From NCBI RefSeq assembly GCF_001665685.1, contig NZ_LZTB01000140.1, forward strand, positions 1-55,845: DNA of 55,845 nucleotides, read 5' to 3'. Of the stretch, positions 36,138-45,479 are shown piece by piece. Below the pieces are notes generated by a model. The model was not told where the DNA came from, did no database searches, and saw only the letters and a program-made list of their open reading frames with translations. Origin of the DNA: Mycobacterium sp. 852013-50091_SCH5140682 (lineage in GTDB: Bacteria; Actinomycetota; Actinomycetes; Mycobacteriales; Mycobacteriaceae). Made by a program: the position numbers and the translations under genes. Position 1 is the first letter of the stretch. Every line of letters starts with the position of its first letter.

Positions 36138-36775
36138 ATGACGCGGGTCGTCCTGGGTTCGGCGTCGACGGGCCGGCTCGGCGTGCTGCGCCAAGCCGGC
36201 ATCGAGCCGCAGGTGGTGGTCTCGGGTGTCGACGAGGACGCGATCATCGCCGGACTGGGCGACGCTGCACCCGGGTTGGTGGTCGCAGAACTGGCCGCCG
36301 CCAAGGCCGACGATGTCGTGACCCGGCTGCCCGCCGCGTACGCCACCGACTGTGTGGTGATCGGCTGCGATTCCATGCTTTTCCTGAACGGCCGGTTGAG
36401 CGGCAAACAAGTACGCGCGAGCGGGCACGTGAGCAGTGGCTGGCGATGTCCGGGCAGGCCGGTCAGCTGTACACCGGCCACGCCGTCGTCACGGTGCGCA
36501 CCGGCTCCGTGCGCCATCGCATCATCGAAACAGCGGTTACCACAGTGCATTTCGCCACCCCGACGGCCGAGGACCTGGAGGCTTACCTGGCCACCGGGGA
36601 ACCTCTCGGCGTCGCGGGTGGCTTCACGCTCGACGGGCTGGGTGGCTGGTTCGTCGACCGCATCGAGGGCGACCCATCGAATGTCATCGGCCTGAGTCTG
36701 CCGGTGCTGCGCCGGATGCTGGCCGACGCCGGCGTTTCGGTCGGCGATCTCTGGACGGCATCGGCTTCGGTCTGA
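36138..36775 (+). pseudogene. Maf-family nucleotide pyrophosphatase, frameshifted
   Basis: Two frames together give one Maf protein (orthologue of Rv3282). Frame 1 runs from MTRVVLGSASTGRLGVL through VIGCDSMLFLNGRLSGK, to about 36404. Frame 2 then continues STRERAREQWLAMSGQAGQLYTGH to VSVGDLWTASASV at 36775. One missing base within AAACAAG (about 36403-36408), at the conserved GKP motif, explains the break: total length 638 nt is one short of 213 codons. Both halves keep normal protein character, so the change is recent or a sequencing/assembly error. Maf enzymes hydrolyse modified or canonical nucleotides. Confidence 0.85.
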
Positions 36776-36897
36776 TCATCGAGATTCACTTGGCTGATTC
36801 GGGCTACCACCGACGCCAAGGCGGACTTCATCGACCTCGAAGACCGAGAGGTCGGCGACCAGGACGCGCACAAAACGTGACCGGGGCCGCTTGCCGC

Positions 36898-38007
36898 TCA
36901 GGCGGTACGGGCGTCGCTCGGTCTCAGCATCTCGCGCATCGCCGCAACGCGGCGCCCGGCGGTACCGGCCCGTCCGGCTCGGCGCACCAGTTCCATGTCG
37001 ACCCGCTCACGCACGTCGATACCGAGTAAGTTGCTGTCCACGTTGAGTTTTCGAACCCATGCATCCGGCGCGACGAGGGCCCGGTCCCACGCGGCGACAT
37101 CGCGCCAGTCGTCGATGCCCAACGCGTCGGCGGTCTGACGAAGGACGTCGCCCAATGCCCCGTCTAGCAGTCGCCGCATCGAATCGGCCCCGTGCCGGGG
37201 GTTGGTGATGAGCCAGGAGTGGTAGGCGTCGCGCACCCGGTACAGCGTGGCATCGGCGTCATCTGCGACGTCGCAAGCACTTTCGAAGGGCACGATCGCA
37301 TCGGCGTCCCCGTGGACCACCATCGTCGGGATATGCCGATCTCGCATGATGCGCAGTAGCGGGGCGCATTCCCCCGACTGCAGGATCGCTCGCGCCGCAC
37401 CGGTCAGTCCCGTCGACGGCATCAACCTGCCCATCGTGACAGCGGTCAGCAGGCGCAGATACCTACTCGCGGAAGCGATCTGCATCCAGAACGGGTCGCG
37501 CGACAAGTCGGTCAACGCTCCGGACAGTGCGCGCCATATCTCCCGGGGCGAATGCACCGCGGCCGATACCGCCGTGTCGAAGGAACTCCCCGCAGCGGCA
37601 TCGAACAGGATCGCCGCCATCACCCGATCAGGCGCGCCGGCAGCGAGATGGATCGTCATCCTGCCGCCCATCGAATGCCCCGCGAACACCGCTCGGTCGA
37701 TGCCGAGCGCATCGAGAGTTCGGATCACCAGATCGGCCCGGTCGCTGAGTTCTCCTGCGTCACAGGGTAGATCGTGGGTATCGCCGTGGCCTGGGGTGTC
37801 GACGGCGACAACCAGGAAGCCGAGACCGGCGACCCGACTGAGCATTCGGAGATACGCCCGCCGGCTCAGTCCCAGCCCGTGCAGAAAAACCAACGGTACC
37901 CCCCTGCCTCCGACGGACACACCGACTTGATGTCCGTCGTCGAGCCGAATCACGTGGTGGGACAGTCGAACCCTGGCTCCTGCTCGACCGGATGTCGCCG
38001 CATTCAT
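36898..38007 (-). CDS. Alpha/beta hydrolase
   Basis: 369-residue serine hydrolase. Nucleophile elbow GHSMGG near residue 117, oxyanion-forming HGLGLSRR near 44, acid in HGDADAIVPFE and histidine in DAYHSWL near 260 complete the triad. The roughly 100 residues after the catalytic His are extra compared with a minimal fold. ATG at 38007 with AGAGGAG 9 nt upstream and a perfect SigF-type promoter 30 nt away. Not present between maf and sseA in M. tuberculosis, so an accessory gene. Substrate unknown. Confidence 0.87.
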   Translation of the reverse strand: MNAATSGRAGARVRLSHHVIRLDDGHQVGVSVGGRGVPLVFLHGLGLSRRAYLRMLSRVAGLGFLVVAVDTPGHGDTHDLPCDAGELSDRADLVIRTLDALGIDRAVFAGHSMGGRMTIHLAAGAPDRVMAAILFDAAAGSSFDTAVSAAVHSPREIWRALSGALTDLSRDPFWMQIASASRYLRLLTAVTMGRLMPSTGLTGAARAILQSGECAPLLRIMRDRHIPTMVVHGDADAIVPFESACDVADDADATLYRVRDAYHSWLITNPRHGADSMRRLLDGALGDVLRQTADALGIDDWRDVAAWDRALVAPDAWVRKLNVDSNLLGIDVRERVDMELVRRAGRAGTAGRRVAAMREMLRPSDARTA

Positions 38008-38036
38008 CGGGCATCTCTCCTCTTTTTCGGGCTTGA

Positions 38037-38061
38037 ATACCCGCGGGCGCCTGCGTCAAAC
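38037..38061 (-). promoter_or_regulatory. SigF-type promoter of the alpha/beta hydrolase
   Basis: On the minus strand GTTT (38061-38058), 15 nt, then GGGTAT (38042-38037) match the mycobacterial SigF consensus GTTT-N15/17-GGGTAT exactly. The start codon follows 29 nt after the -10 box. Confidence 0.75.
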
Positions 38062-38211
38062 TCCGAGTCCGACGGGCGCCGGCACCATACCCGCATCCAT
38101 CCGAAAGGAAACATGTCGTTGGTTTCGACCGCCTCACCAGCGGGTATTGCGATTCGAGCGGGACTACAGAAGTGACATAAGGCGGGTGCGACGGACATGA
38201 CGGGCATCGCG

Positions 38212-38463
38212 ATGACCGAGACTCGGCTGACCAGATCTGGCCGCACCCTCGCAGTGCTGGCGGCGACGTCGTCGACCCTCCTGGGACTGCCGGTCGGAAC
38301 TCCCTCGGCCGCCGCGGCCCCATGTCCCGACGTCGAGGTCGTGTTCGCCCGTGGCACCAGCGAACGGCAACGACAGCCGGCTCATGTGCTCTACGCGTCG
38401 GACGGGATGGACAGTCAAGCGGTCGATTTCGTGTTGCGCCACCTGGACGCCAATTGGCTATGA
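38212..38463 (+). pseudogene. Cutinase remnant
   Basis: From the ATG at 38212 the product starts with a secretion signal (RSGRTLAVLAATSSTLLGLPVGTPSAAAA) followed by APCPDVEVVFARGTSE, the exact mature N-terminus of mycobacterial cutinases. After that the similarity ends, the frame closes at 38463 after 83 residues, and the cutinase GYSQG active site is missing. The next 140 nt hold no recognisable cutinase sequence, so this is a 5-prime fragment left by deletion. An ATG at 38197 adds five residues. Confidence 0.75.
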
Positions 38464-38648
38464 CTTTGAAGAGATGATTAACGTTGCGTACCAACAGGAT
38501 TCACCAACACCCCAGCCAGAGCAGTCTGGAACGGGCAGCAGCGGGCCGATACCGCCTACCCGCAGTGACCAAATTGCAACCTTTTTCCGCGGCGGCACGC
38601 CGGGTCGCTGACTGCGATCTGCGCGCCGGCGGGTCGACACTGGGCCGC

Positions 38649-38903
38649 ATGCCAGTCGAAGAGACGATGTGGGACGTACGCGTGACACGCGACATCGAGA
38701 CCTATGATCTGGAGCGGCTGCGCGCCGCATTCGCCGACGTCATCGCCAAGCAGCTCGCACCCGGCAAACGCCTGCTGCGGGTGGTCACCTGGTGCCAGGA
38801 CGGCGGGTCACTGTTCCGCACCCGGTCCTCTCAGATGAAGAGCCGCACCGGCCAGGCCATGCGCCGTTACGCCGTCGCCTACGAGTTCGTGTACACCGCC
38901 TGA
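38649..38903 (+). CDS. Small hypothetical protein
   Basis: 84 residues from the ATG at 38649 (MPVEETMWDVRVTRDIETYDLERLR). Soluble, mixed alpha/beta character, basic C-terminal half (RTRSSQMKSRTGQAMRRYAVAYEFVYTA) and one cysteine. No family recognised. The frame is open further upstream to 38484, but that part is low-complexity and overlaps remnant DNA. Between the cutinase remnant and sseA; role unknown. Confidence 0.5.
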   Translation: MPVEETMWDVRVTRDIETYDLERLRAAFADVIAKQLAPGKRLLRVVTWCQDGGSLFRTRSSQMKSRTGQAMRRYAVAYEFVYTA

Positions 38904-39123
38904 TAACGCCGTAATACGCTGCGGCCCAACATATCCCGGCGGCGCTAGCGGCGCGGAGCAGCACTGAGTAGGGGTACGGCGTTGTCATTTGCACGCGGTC
39001 TCTCGACGTACCCGATGATCGGCAGTGCACCGCGGCTCTCGGGTTCGGGCGGGACGTATGCCGTGCGGCAATTCATCGTCGCGCACACCGCCGAGCAGCG
39101 GATTCCCGTTCGGCGGTACGCTC

Positions 39124-40025
<902 letters not shown>

Positions 40026-40029
<4 letters not shown>

Positions 40030-40436
40030 GCATGCCGGCCGCTCTCGCGGAGGTGGTTTCGGACTTCCAGGAAGTGGCCGGCCAGGACAAGCTGCAGTTA
40101 CTGCTGGAGTTCGCCAACGATCTGCCGTCGCTGCCGCCCGAGCTCGAAGAAGCCTCGATGGAGCCGGTGCCGGAGTGCCAGTCACCGTTGTTCCTCGACG
40201 TCGACGCGTCCGACCCCGAACACGTCCGGCTGTACTTCAGCGCGCCTGCGGAGGCTCCCACCACCCGGGGCTTCGCGGCGATCCTCGCCACCGGGCTCGA
40301 TGGCCAGTCCGCAGCGGACATTCTGGCGGTGCCCGACGACTTCTACAGCGACCTCGGACTGGCTGCGCTGATCAGCCCCCTGCGGTTGCGCGGGATGTCG
40401 GCCATGCTCGCCCGGATCAAGCGCCGCCTGCGCTGA
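40026..40436 (+). CDS. SufE-family sulfur acceptor protein
   Basis: 136 residues with the SufE pattern: LAEVVSDFQEVAGQDKLQLLLEFANDLP, the acceptor cysteine in VPECQSPLFL (about residue 51), and LDGQSAADILAVPDDFYSDLGL near the C-terminus. SufE proteins take persulfide from a desulfurase; here a partnership with SseA is likely from the overlapping genes. GTG at 40026 or ATG two codons later. Orthologue of Rv3284. Confidence 0.9.
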
Positions 40437-40605
40437 ACCCGGGCCCGCTCGGCTGACGGCAGGGTCTCCAGCGACTCCTGCCGGACACCGACTCTCTTGT
40501 TCGACGCGAGGCTGTGCACAGTTTCCGGCGGTAACATCGCGCCGTCCGGCGGCTATAAGTCAACGCGGATGTGTCGCCAAGGGGGAAACGGAGTCGACAA
40601 CAGCG

Positions 40606-41904
40606 GTGGAAGTTCTGGACTGGTCGCTGTTGTCAGGACCGATTCCGCCGGTGCTGGGGGTGCTCGCAGCGGGTGCGGGTGGCTGGTTGCTGTGGCGGAT
40701 ACGACGCCCCGCACCGGTTCGGGTCCTGGCGCTGTGTGCCCTGTCCTCGGCGGCGGCAACGGTCGTTCTGGTGTTTCTCGCGCGCCGTGTCCTGCGGCTG
40801 TTCCCGGATCAGCTGACACCTCCGGTGTACGCGTGGATCGCCACGGCGGTGCTCGCGGTCGCCGTCGCCGTGGTGGGCGTCAGCCGGGACCGCCGCTGGG
40901 CGCCGTCGATCGCCGCGGTCGCCGCTGTGGTGATGGTCACAGCCTGCTGCGCCAATCAGATCAACCGCTTCTACGAGGCGTATCCCGCGGTGCGTGACAC
41001 TCTCGGGATCGACAACCGCCATCAGACGCCGTTCGCCGAGATACCGCCGCCTGCGCCGGTGCACCATAGTCTGCGGCCCATCGAAAAGTATTGGCAACCA
41101 AGGGTTCCAGCACCAGCACATGGGCAGCTGACCTCGACGGTGATACCAGCACCGGCGTCGGGATTCGCCACCCGTCCCGCTGAGATCTACCTTCCGCCGG
41201 CATATTTCGCCGATCCACGACCGGTCCTGCCGGTGCTGGTCCTGATCCCGGGACAGCCCGGCGGTCCTCGGGACTGGGTCACCGCCGGACGGCTGCCGGC
41301 ATTGATGGACGATTTCGCCTCCAGGCATCGCGGTCTCGCCCCTGTCGTGGTGGTCGCCGACGCCACCGGCAGCCACTTCGCCAATCCGTTGTGCCTGGAT
41401 TCCAAACTCGGCAAGTCGGCGACCTATCTCGGCGTCGATCTGCCCGCCTGGGTCAAGACGCACCTCAACGTCGACAGCGATGCCAGCGCATGGGCGATCG
41501 CCGGCTTCTCCTACGGAGGCACCTGCGCATTGCAGCTCGCGACCAACTACCCCCAGGTGTATCCCACGTTCCTGGACATCTCGGGCGACGCCGAGCCGAG
41601 CCTGGGCGACCTGCAGACCACCATCGATGCGGCGTTCGGCGGCGATGCCGCCGCACTCGCCCGCGTTGACCCTCTCGATCTGCTACGCACCCGCACGTTC
41701 ACCGGTTCGGCCGGCGCCATCGTGGCCGGATCCAGCGACGACGACGCCAAGACGACCGCTCACATCGTCCTGCAGGCGACGCGTGCCGGAGGCATGGACA
41801 CCCACTACACCGAGGTCTCCGGGCGACATGACTGGGGCGCCGCGCGGTCGGCCCTGACCAAGGAACTGCCGTGGGTGGCCACTCGTACGGGCCTCATCGG
41901 TTGA
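40606..41904 (+). CDS. Membrane-anchored esterase-D-fold hydrolase
   Basis: 432 residues: four N-terminal membrane spans (about 10-28, 39-62, 74-93, 100-118), then a periplasmic esterase domain. The domain has LPVLVLIPGQPGGPRDW (oxyanion), AIAGFSYGGTCALQLA (nucleophile Ser in GFSYGG) and SGRHDWGAARSAL (His). The architecture resembles the esterase/mycolyltransferase-like proteins of Corynebacteriales, so a wall lipid or ester substrate outside the membrane is plausible. Inserted between sufE and accA3. GTG start. Confidence 0.85.
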   Translation: MEVLDWSLLSGPIPPVLGVLAAGAGGWLLWRIRRPAPVRVLALCALSSAAATVVLVFLARRVLRLFPDQLTPPVYAWIATAVLAVAVAVVGVSRDRRWAPSIAAVAAVVMVTACCANQINRFYEAYPAVRDTLGIDNRHQTPFAEIPPPAPVHHSLRPIEKYWQPRVPAPAHGQLTSTVIPAPASGFATRPAEIYLPPAYFADPRPVLPVLVLIPGQPGGPRDWVTAGRLPALMDDFASRHRGLAPVVVVADATGSHFANPLCLDSKLGKSATYLGVDLPAWVKTHLNVDSDASAWAIAGFSYGGTCALQLATNYPQVYPTFLDISGDAEPSLGDLQTTIDAAFGGDAAALARVDPLDLLRTRTFTGSAGAIVAGSSDDDAKTTAHIVLQATRAGGMDTHYTEVSGRHDWGAARSALTKELPWVATRTGLIG

Positions 41905-41911
41905 TGAAAAA

Positions 41912-41927
41912 TGTGGCGGTCGCCACA
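41912..41927 (+). terminator. Short hairpin after the esterase gene
   Basis: TGTGGCG-GT-CGCCACA, a perfect 7-bp inverted repeat 8 nt after the stop codon. No T run follows. Confidence 0.4.
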
Positions 41928-42050
41928 CCGATTGCACGACGCGCTACGGTTCTGACAGGCCGTCTTTGCGCCCCGCGGGAACTTACTTGTCGGTAACCGG
42001 ACCGGCTCACCGAGCCATAAGGAGCGCCGCTTAAACTTCCCGCGATACAT

Positions 42051-42068
42051 TCTTAAAGACGATTCTTA
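42051..42068. promoter_or_regulatory. TCTTA direct repeat upstream of accA3
   Basis: TCTTA at 42051-42055 and 42064-42068, 13 bp apart, 23 nt before the accA3 GTG. It resembles the element upstream of accD5 (34128-34143), including the shared GACG-N2-TCTTAG core. Confidence 0.5.
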
Positions 42069-42090
42069 GAGAACCTGCCGAGGAGGCACC

Positions 42091-43887
42091 GTGGCCAACC
42101 ACGCCAGCTCAAAGATCTCCAAGGTGCTTGTCGCCAATCGCGGGGAGATCGCGGTACGGGTGATCCGTGCCGCCAAGGACGCCGGACTGGCCAGCGTGGC
42201 CGTGTACGCCGAGCCTGACGCCGACGCGCCCCACGTCCGGCTCGCCGACGAGGCGTTCGCCCTCGGTGGACAGACCTCGGCCGAGTCCTACCTGGTCTTC
42301 GAGAAGATCCTGGACGCCGCCGCGAAGTCCGGCGCCAACGCCATCCACCCGGGCTACGGCTTCCTGAGTGAGAACGCGGACTTCGCGCAGGCCGTCATCG
42401 ACGCCGGGCTGATCTGGATCGGGCCCAGCCCCCAGTCCATCCGCGACCTCGGCGACAAGGTCACCGCGCGGCACATCGCCGCCCGCGCCCAGGCGCCGCT
42501 GGTGCCCGGCACCCCGGACCCGGTCAAGGACGCCGACGAGGTCGTCGCGTTCGCCAAGGAGTACGGCGTCCCGGTCGCGATCAAGGCCGCGTTCGGCGGC
42601 GGTGGCCGCGGCATGAAGGTGGCCCGCACCCTGGAGGAGATTCCCGAGCTGTTCGAGTCGGCGACCCGTGAGGCCGTCGCCGCGTTCGGCCGTGGTGAGT
42701 GCTTCGTCGAGCGTTACCTGGACAAGCCGCGCCACGTCGAAGCCCAGGTCATCGCCGACACGCACGGCAACGTCGTCGTCGCAGGCACGCGTGACTGCTC
42801 CCTGCAGCGTCGCTTCCAGAAGCTGGTCGAGGAGGCTCCGGCGCCGTTCCTCACCGACGCCCAGCGCAAGGAGATCCACGAGTCCGCCAAGCGCATCTGC
42901 AAGGAGGCCGGCTACTACGGTGCCGGCACCGTCGAGTACCTGGTCGGCCAGGACGGCCTGATCAGCTTCCTCGAAGTCAACACCCGCCTGCAGGTCGAAC
43001 ACCCGGTCACCGAGGAGACCGCGGGCATCGACCTGGTGCGCCAGCAGTTCAAGATCGCCAACGGCGAAGCCCTCGACATCACCGAGGACCCGACCCCGCG
43101 CGGCCACTCGTTCGAGTTCCGCATCAACGGCGAGGACGCGGGCCGCGGCTTCCTGCCCGCCCCCGGCCCGGTCACCAAGTTCGAGGCTCCGACAGGCCCG
43201 GGCGTCCGGATGGACTCGGGTGTGGAGAGCGGATCGGTCATCGGCGGACAGTTCGACTCGATGCTGGCCAAGCTGATCGTCACCGGCGCCACCCGCGACG
43301 AGGCACTCGACCGGTCCCGTCGCGCGCTCGCCGAGTTCAACGTCGAGGGCCTCGCGACCGTCATCCCGTTCCACCGCGCGGTGGTCAGCGATCCGGCCTT
43401 CATCGGTGACGGCGAGAAGTTCGACGTCCACACCCGCTGGATCGAGACCGAGTGGAACAACACCGTCGAGCCGTTCACCGGCGGCGACCCGATCGAGGAA
43501 GAGGACACCGTCCCGCGGCAGACCGTCGTGGTCGAGGTCGGCGGACGCCGCCTCGAGGTGTCGCTGCCCGGCGACCTGGCGCTCGGTGGCGGTGGCGGCG
43601 GTGCCCCAGCTGGCGTGATCCGCAAGAAGCCCAAGCCGCGCAAGCGTGGCGCGGGCGGCGCGTCCGCCGCTTCGGGTGACGCGGTGACCGCGCCGATGCA
43701 GGGCACCGTGGTCAAGGTCGCCGTAGAGGAGGGCCAGGAGGTCGCCGCGGGCGATCTGGTGGTGGTGCTTGAGGCCATGAAGATGGAGAACCCCGTCACC
43801 GCCCACAAGGACGGCGTGATCACCGGCCTGGCCGTCGAGGCTGGCGCTGCCATCACCCAGGGCACCGTGATCGCCGAGATCAAGTAG
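42091..43887 (+). CDS. accA3: Acyl-CoA carboxylase alpha subunit (biotin carboxylase/BCCP)
   Basis: 598 residues. Biotin carboxylase in the first 450: LVANRGEIAVRVIRAAKD, the glycine-rich ATP-grasp loop AAFGGGGRGMKVA, and EVNTRLQVEHPVTEE. A linker rich in Gly, Lys and Arg leads to the biotinyl domain with EAMKMEN; Lys564 is the biotin site. It is the shared alpha subunit for AccD4, AccD5 and AccD6 complexes in mycobacteria. GTG with GAGGAGG 6 nt upstream. Orthologue of Rv3285. Confidence 0.97.
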   Translation: MANHASSKISKVLVANRGEIAVRVIRAAKDAGLASVAVYAEPDADAPHVRLADEAFALGGQTSAESYLVFEKILDAAAKSGANAIHPGYGFLSENADFAQAVIDAGLIWIGPSPQSIRDLGDKVTARHIAARAQAPLVPGTPDPVKDADEVVAFAKEYGVPVAIKAAFGGGGRGMKVARTLEEIPELFESATREAVAAFGRGECFVERYLDKPRHVEAQVIADTHGNVVVAGTRDCSLQRRFQKLVEEAPAPFLTDAQRKEIHESAKRICKEAGYYGAGTVEYLVGQDGLISFLEVNTRLQVEHPVTEETAGIDLVRQQFKIANGEALDITEDPTPRGHSFEFRINGEDAGRGFLPAPGPVTKFEAPTGPGVRMDSGVESGSVIGGQFDSMLAKLIVTGATRDEALDRSRRALAEFNVEGLATVIPFHRAVVSDPAFIGDGEKFDVHTRWIETEWNNTVEPFTGGDPIEEEDTVPRQTVVVEVGGRRLEVSLPGDLALGGGGGGAPAGVIRKKPKPRKRGAGGASAASGDAVTAPMQGTVVKVAVEEGQEVAAGDLVVVLEAMKMENPVTAHKDGVITGLAVEAGAAITQGTVIAEIK

Positions 43888-43915
43888 ATCTTTCGCGCCG
43901 AGTGGCCACTTGTGG

Positions 43916-43938
43916 CACGGATTCTGGTGAATCCTGTG
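43916..43938 (+). terminator. Hairpin after accA3
   Basis: CACGGATTC pairs with GAATCC(T)GTG around a TGGT loop (one bulged T), 29 nt past the accA3 stop. May terminate accA3 or process the mRNA before the next gene. Confidence 0.4.
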
Positions 43939-43973
43939 TCATAGGTGGCCATTCGCCATTTCCGGGAGGGCAT

Positions 43974-44306
43974 GTGGAACCTGTCGAGATCAACAACGGC
44001 CAGTGGTACCTGCGCGGACTGCGTGCCGACGACCGCGTCGACGACCGGCCCGCACTCGCCGATCTGGGCGAGACGGACCTGGATTACGTCCACGACGCCG
44101 AGGACGGCTGGGCCGACGACACCCACTACACGTGGGCCGTATGCGAGCCCACCACCGGCGAGCTGCTCGCCGAGGTGGTACTCGACCCCGTCACCGGGTT
44201 GATGACCAGCCGGGGTCGTCCCGGCTTCGAGGATGCCGCCGCGATCTCGGAGGACACCGTGCGGCGGTATGCGGAGGCCGTACTGGGCCTCGAGGTGCAC
44301 ACGTGA
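43974..44306 (+). CDS. Hypothetical protein, possible GNAT N-terminal-like fold
   Basis: 110 residues from a GTG at 43974 with GGGAGGG 5 nt upstream. WYLRGLRADDRVDDRPALADLG followed by HYTWAVCEPTTGELLAEVVLDPVTG recalls the first strands of RimJ-type acetyltransferases, but the acetyl-CoA loop is missing, so it is not an acetyltransferase as such. Strongly acidic. Follows accA3 by 86 nt on the same strand. Convergent with the next gene. Function unknown. Confidence 0.65.
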   Translation: MEPVEINNGQWYLRGLRADDRVDDRPALADLGETDLDYVHDAEDGWADDTHYTWAVCEPTTGELLAEVVLDPVTGLMTSRGRPGFEDAAAISEDTVRRYAEAVLGLEVHT

Positions 44307-44333
44307 CGGCCCGCACGCCCGCTCTGGGCCGCG

Positions 44334-44882
44334 TCACCGCCTGACGTCGATATCGGCGCCGGTGGCCAGATCACCGCACTCCACCGTCTCGACGTCGTCA
44401 CGACCGCGCAGAAAGGCCCGGGCGCCCTCATCGCCGTGCAGGGACGCCAGAAGGGCCGGCCAATGTCTGCGCGCGATCAGCACCGGATGCCCCGGGCGAC
44501 CCTGGTAGACCGCGCGGGCCAGGCCGGAGCGCGGCGCCGTGGCGAGGACCCGGCGTACCACGTCGGGCCCGACGTCGGGGGTGTCGACGAGATGCAGCAT
44601 CACGGCATCGACCGGACTGGCGTCCACGGCGAGGATCCCGGCCCGCAACGAGGCCGCGAGGCCGTCTCGCCAGTTCGGGGTCACCACAGCGCGGGCGGGC
44701 TGCGGAACGTCCACAACAGCGGCGCCCAGCACCACCACGATGTCCCCGCATCCGCCGTCGCGCAGCGCCTCGACGGCTACGCGCAACCATTCACCTTGTC
44801 CGGCAAGAACTTTCGGCATCCCGAATCGAGTTCCGCCACCCGCGGCGAGTACCACTGCGGCCACTGACCCACGCTTCGGCAT
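44334..44882 (-). CDS. MobA/MocA-like nucleotidyltransferase
   Basis: 182 residues from the ATG at 44882 (a GTG at 44888 is possible). The N-terminal VAAVVLAAGGGTRFGMPKVLA is the nucleotide-binding LAAGxGxRxGxxK motif; MLHLVDTPDVGPDVV holds the metal Asp, and GRPGHPVLIARRHWPALLASLHGDEGARAFL matches molybdenum-cofactor cytidylyl/guanylyltransferases. The usual final Asp motif is present as DIDVR. It probably matures a molybdenum cofactor for a hydroxylase encoded elsewhere. Confidence 0.85.
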   Translation of the reverse strand: MPKRGSVAAVVLAAGGGTRFGMPKVLAGQGEWLRVAVEALRDGGCGDIVVVLGAAVVDVPQPARAVVTPNWRDGLAASLRAGILAVDASPVDAVMLHLVDTPDVGPDVVRRVLATAPRSGLARAVYQGRPGHPVLIARRHWPALLASLHGDEGARAFLRGRDDVETVECGDLATGADIDVRR

Positions 44883-45059
44883 ATGCACAGTCTGGACTCA
44901 GCCGAGATTGGTTGTCGCCCCATGGCAGGGGGCGTAGTGTTCGAAGCAGGTTGAGTTCACAGCCGCTGCGGCGTCTACGACGTAACAGGCGGAACTCCCG
45001 TCCTTCCCCGTCCCACGCGCCACAGAACGAATACATGTATTCCGACTGATGGAGTCACA

Positions 45060-45479
45060 ATGCACGTCACCTCACCGACCGCACCCATGACAGCAGGCGG
45101 CAGTCACTCAGCTTCGTTTACCACGCGTTGGTTACCCCAATCAGCGGCCGTGATCACCGTTCATGGCGATTTGGATGCCGCCTCGGCACCGGAGTTCGCG
45201 ACATACGCGACACGCCACACGTTTCACGCCCGCAGGTTGGTCGTCGACCTGGCCGGGGTCGAGTTCTTCGGCACCGCTGGGCTCGCAGCGCTCGAAGACC
45301 TCGACGGCATGTGCAGCGCCAAGAGCGTGGCGTGGGGCCTCACGTCCTGCCCCGCGGTCGATCGTCTGCTGAGGCTCAGCACGGCCACGCTGCCGGTCTA
45401 CCCGACGGTGTCCGACGCCCTCACCGAACTCGACGCCAAGGCCGCCCCGTCACTGCAACTGGTCCCGCAACCGCGCTAG
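45060..45479 (+). CDS. STAS-domain anti-anti-sigma factor-like protein
   Basis: 139 residues with one STAS domain (AVITVHGDLDAASAPEF to LVVDLAGVEFFGTAGLAALEDL). At the phosphoacceptor position of RsbV-type proteins (D-S-x-G) it has G-T-A-G, with threonine in place of serine. Its place beside sigF/rsbW makes it a candidate antagonist of RsbW. Its last 30 nt lie antisense to the 3-prime end of sigF. A weak SigF-like promoter (GGTT-N16-GGGCGT, 44910-44935) may precede it. Confidence 0.85.
   Translation: MHVTSPTAPMTAGGSHSASFTTRWLPQSAAVITVHGDLDAASAPEFATYATRHTFHARRLVVDLAGVEFFGTAGLAALEDLDGMCSAKSVAWGLTSCPAVDRLLRLSTATLPVYPTVSDALTELDAKAAPSLQLVPQPR

Noticed and set aside
42109..43806. 565-residue open frame antisense to accA3
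   Set aside because: Shadow frame on the strand opposite an unambiguous biotin carboxylase gene.
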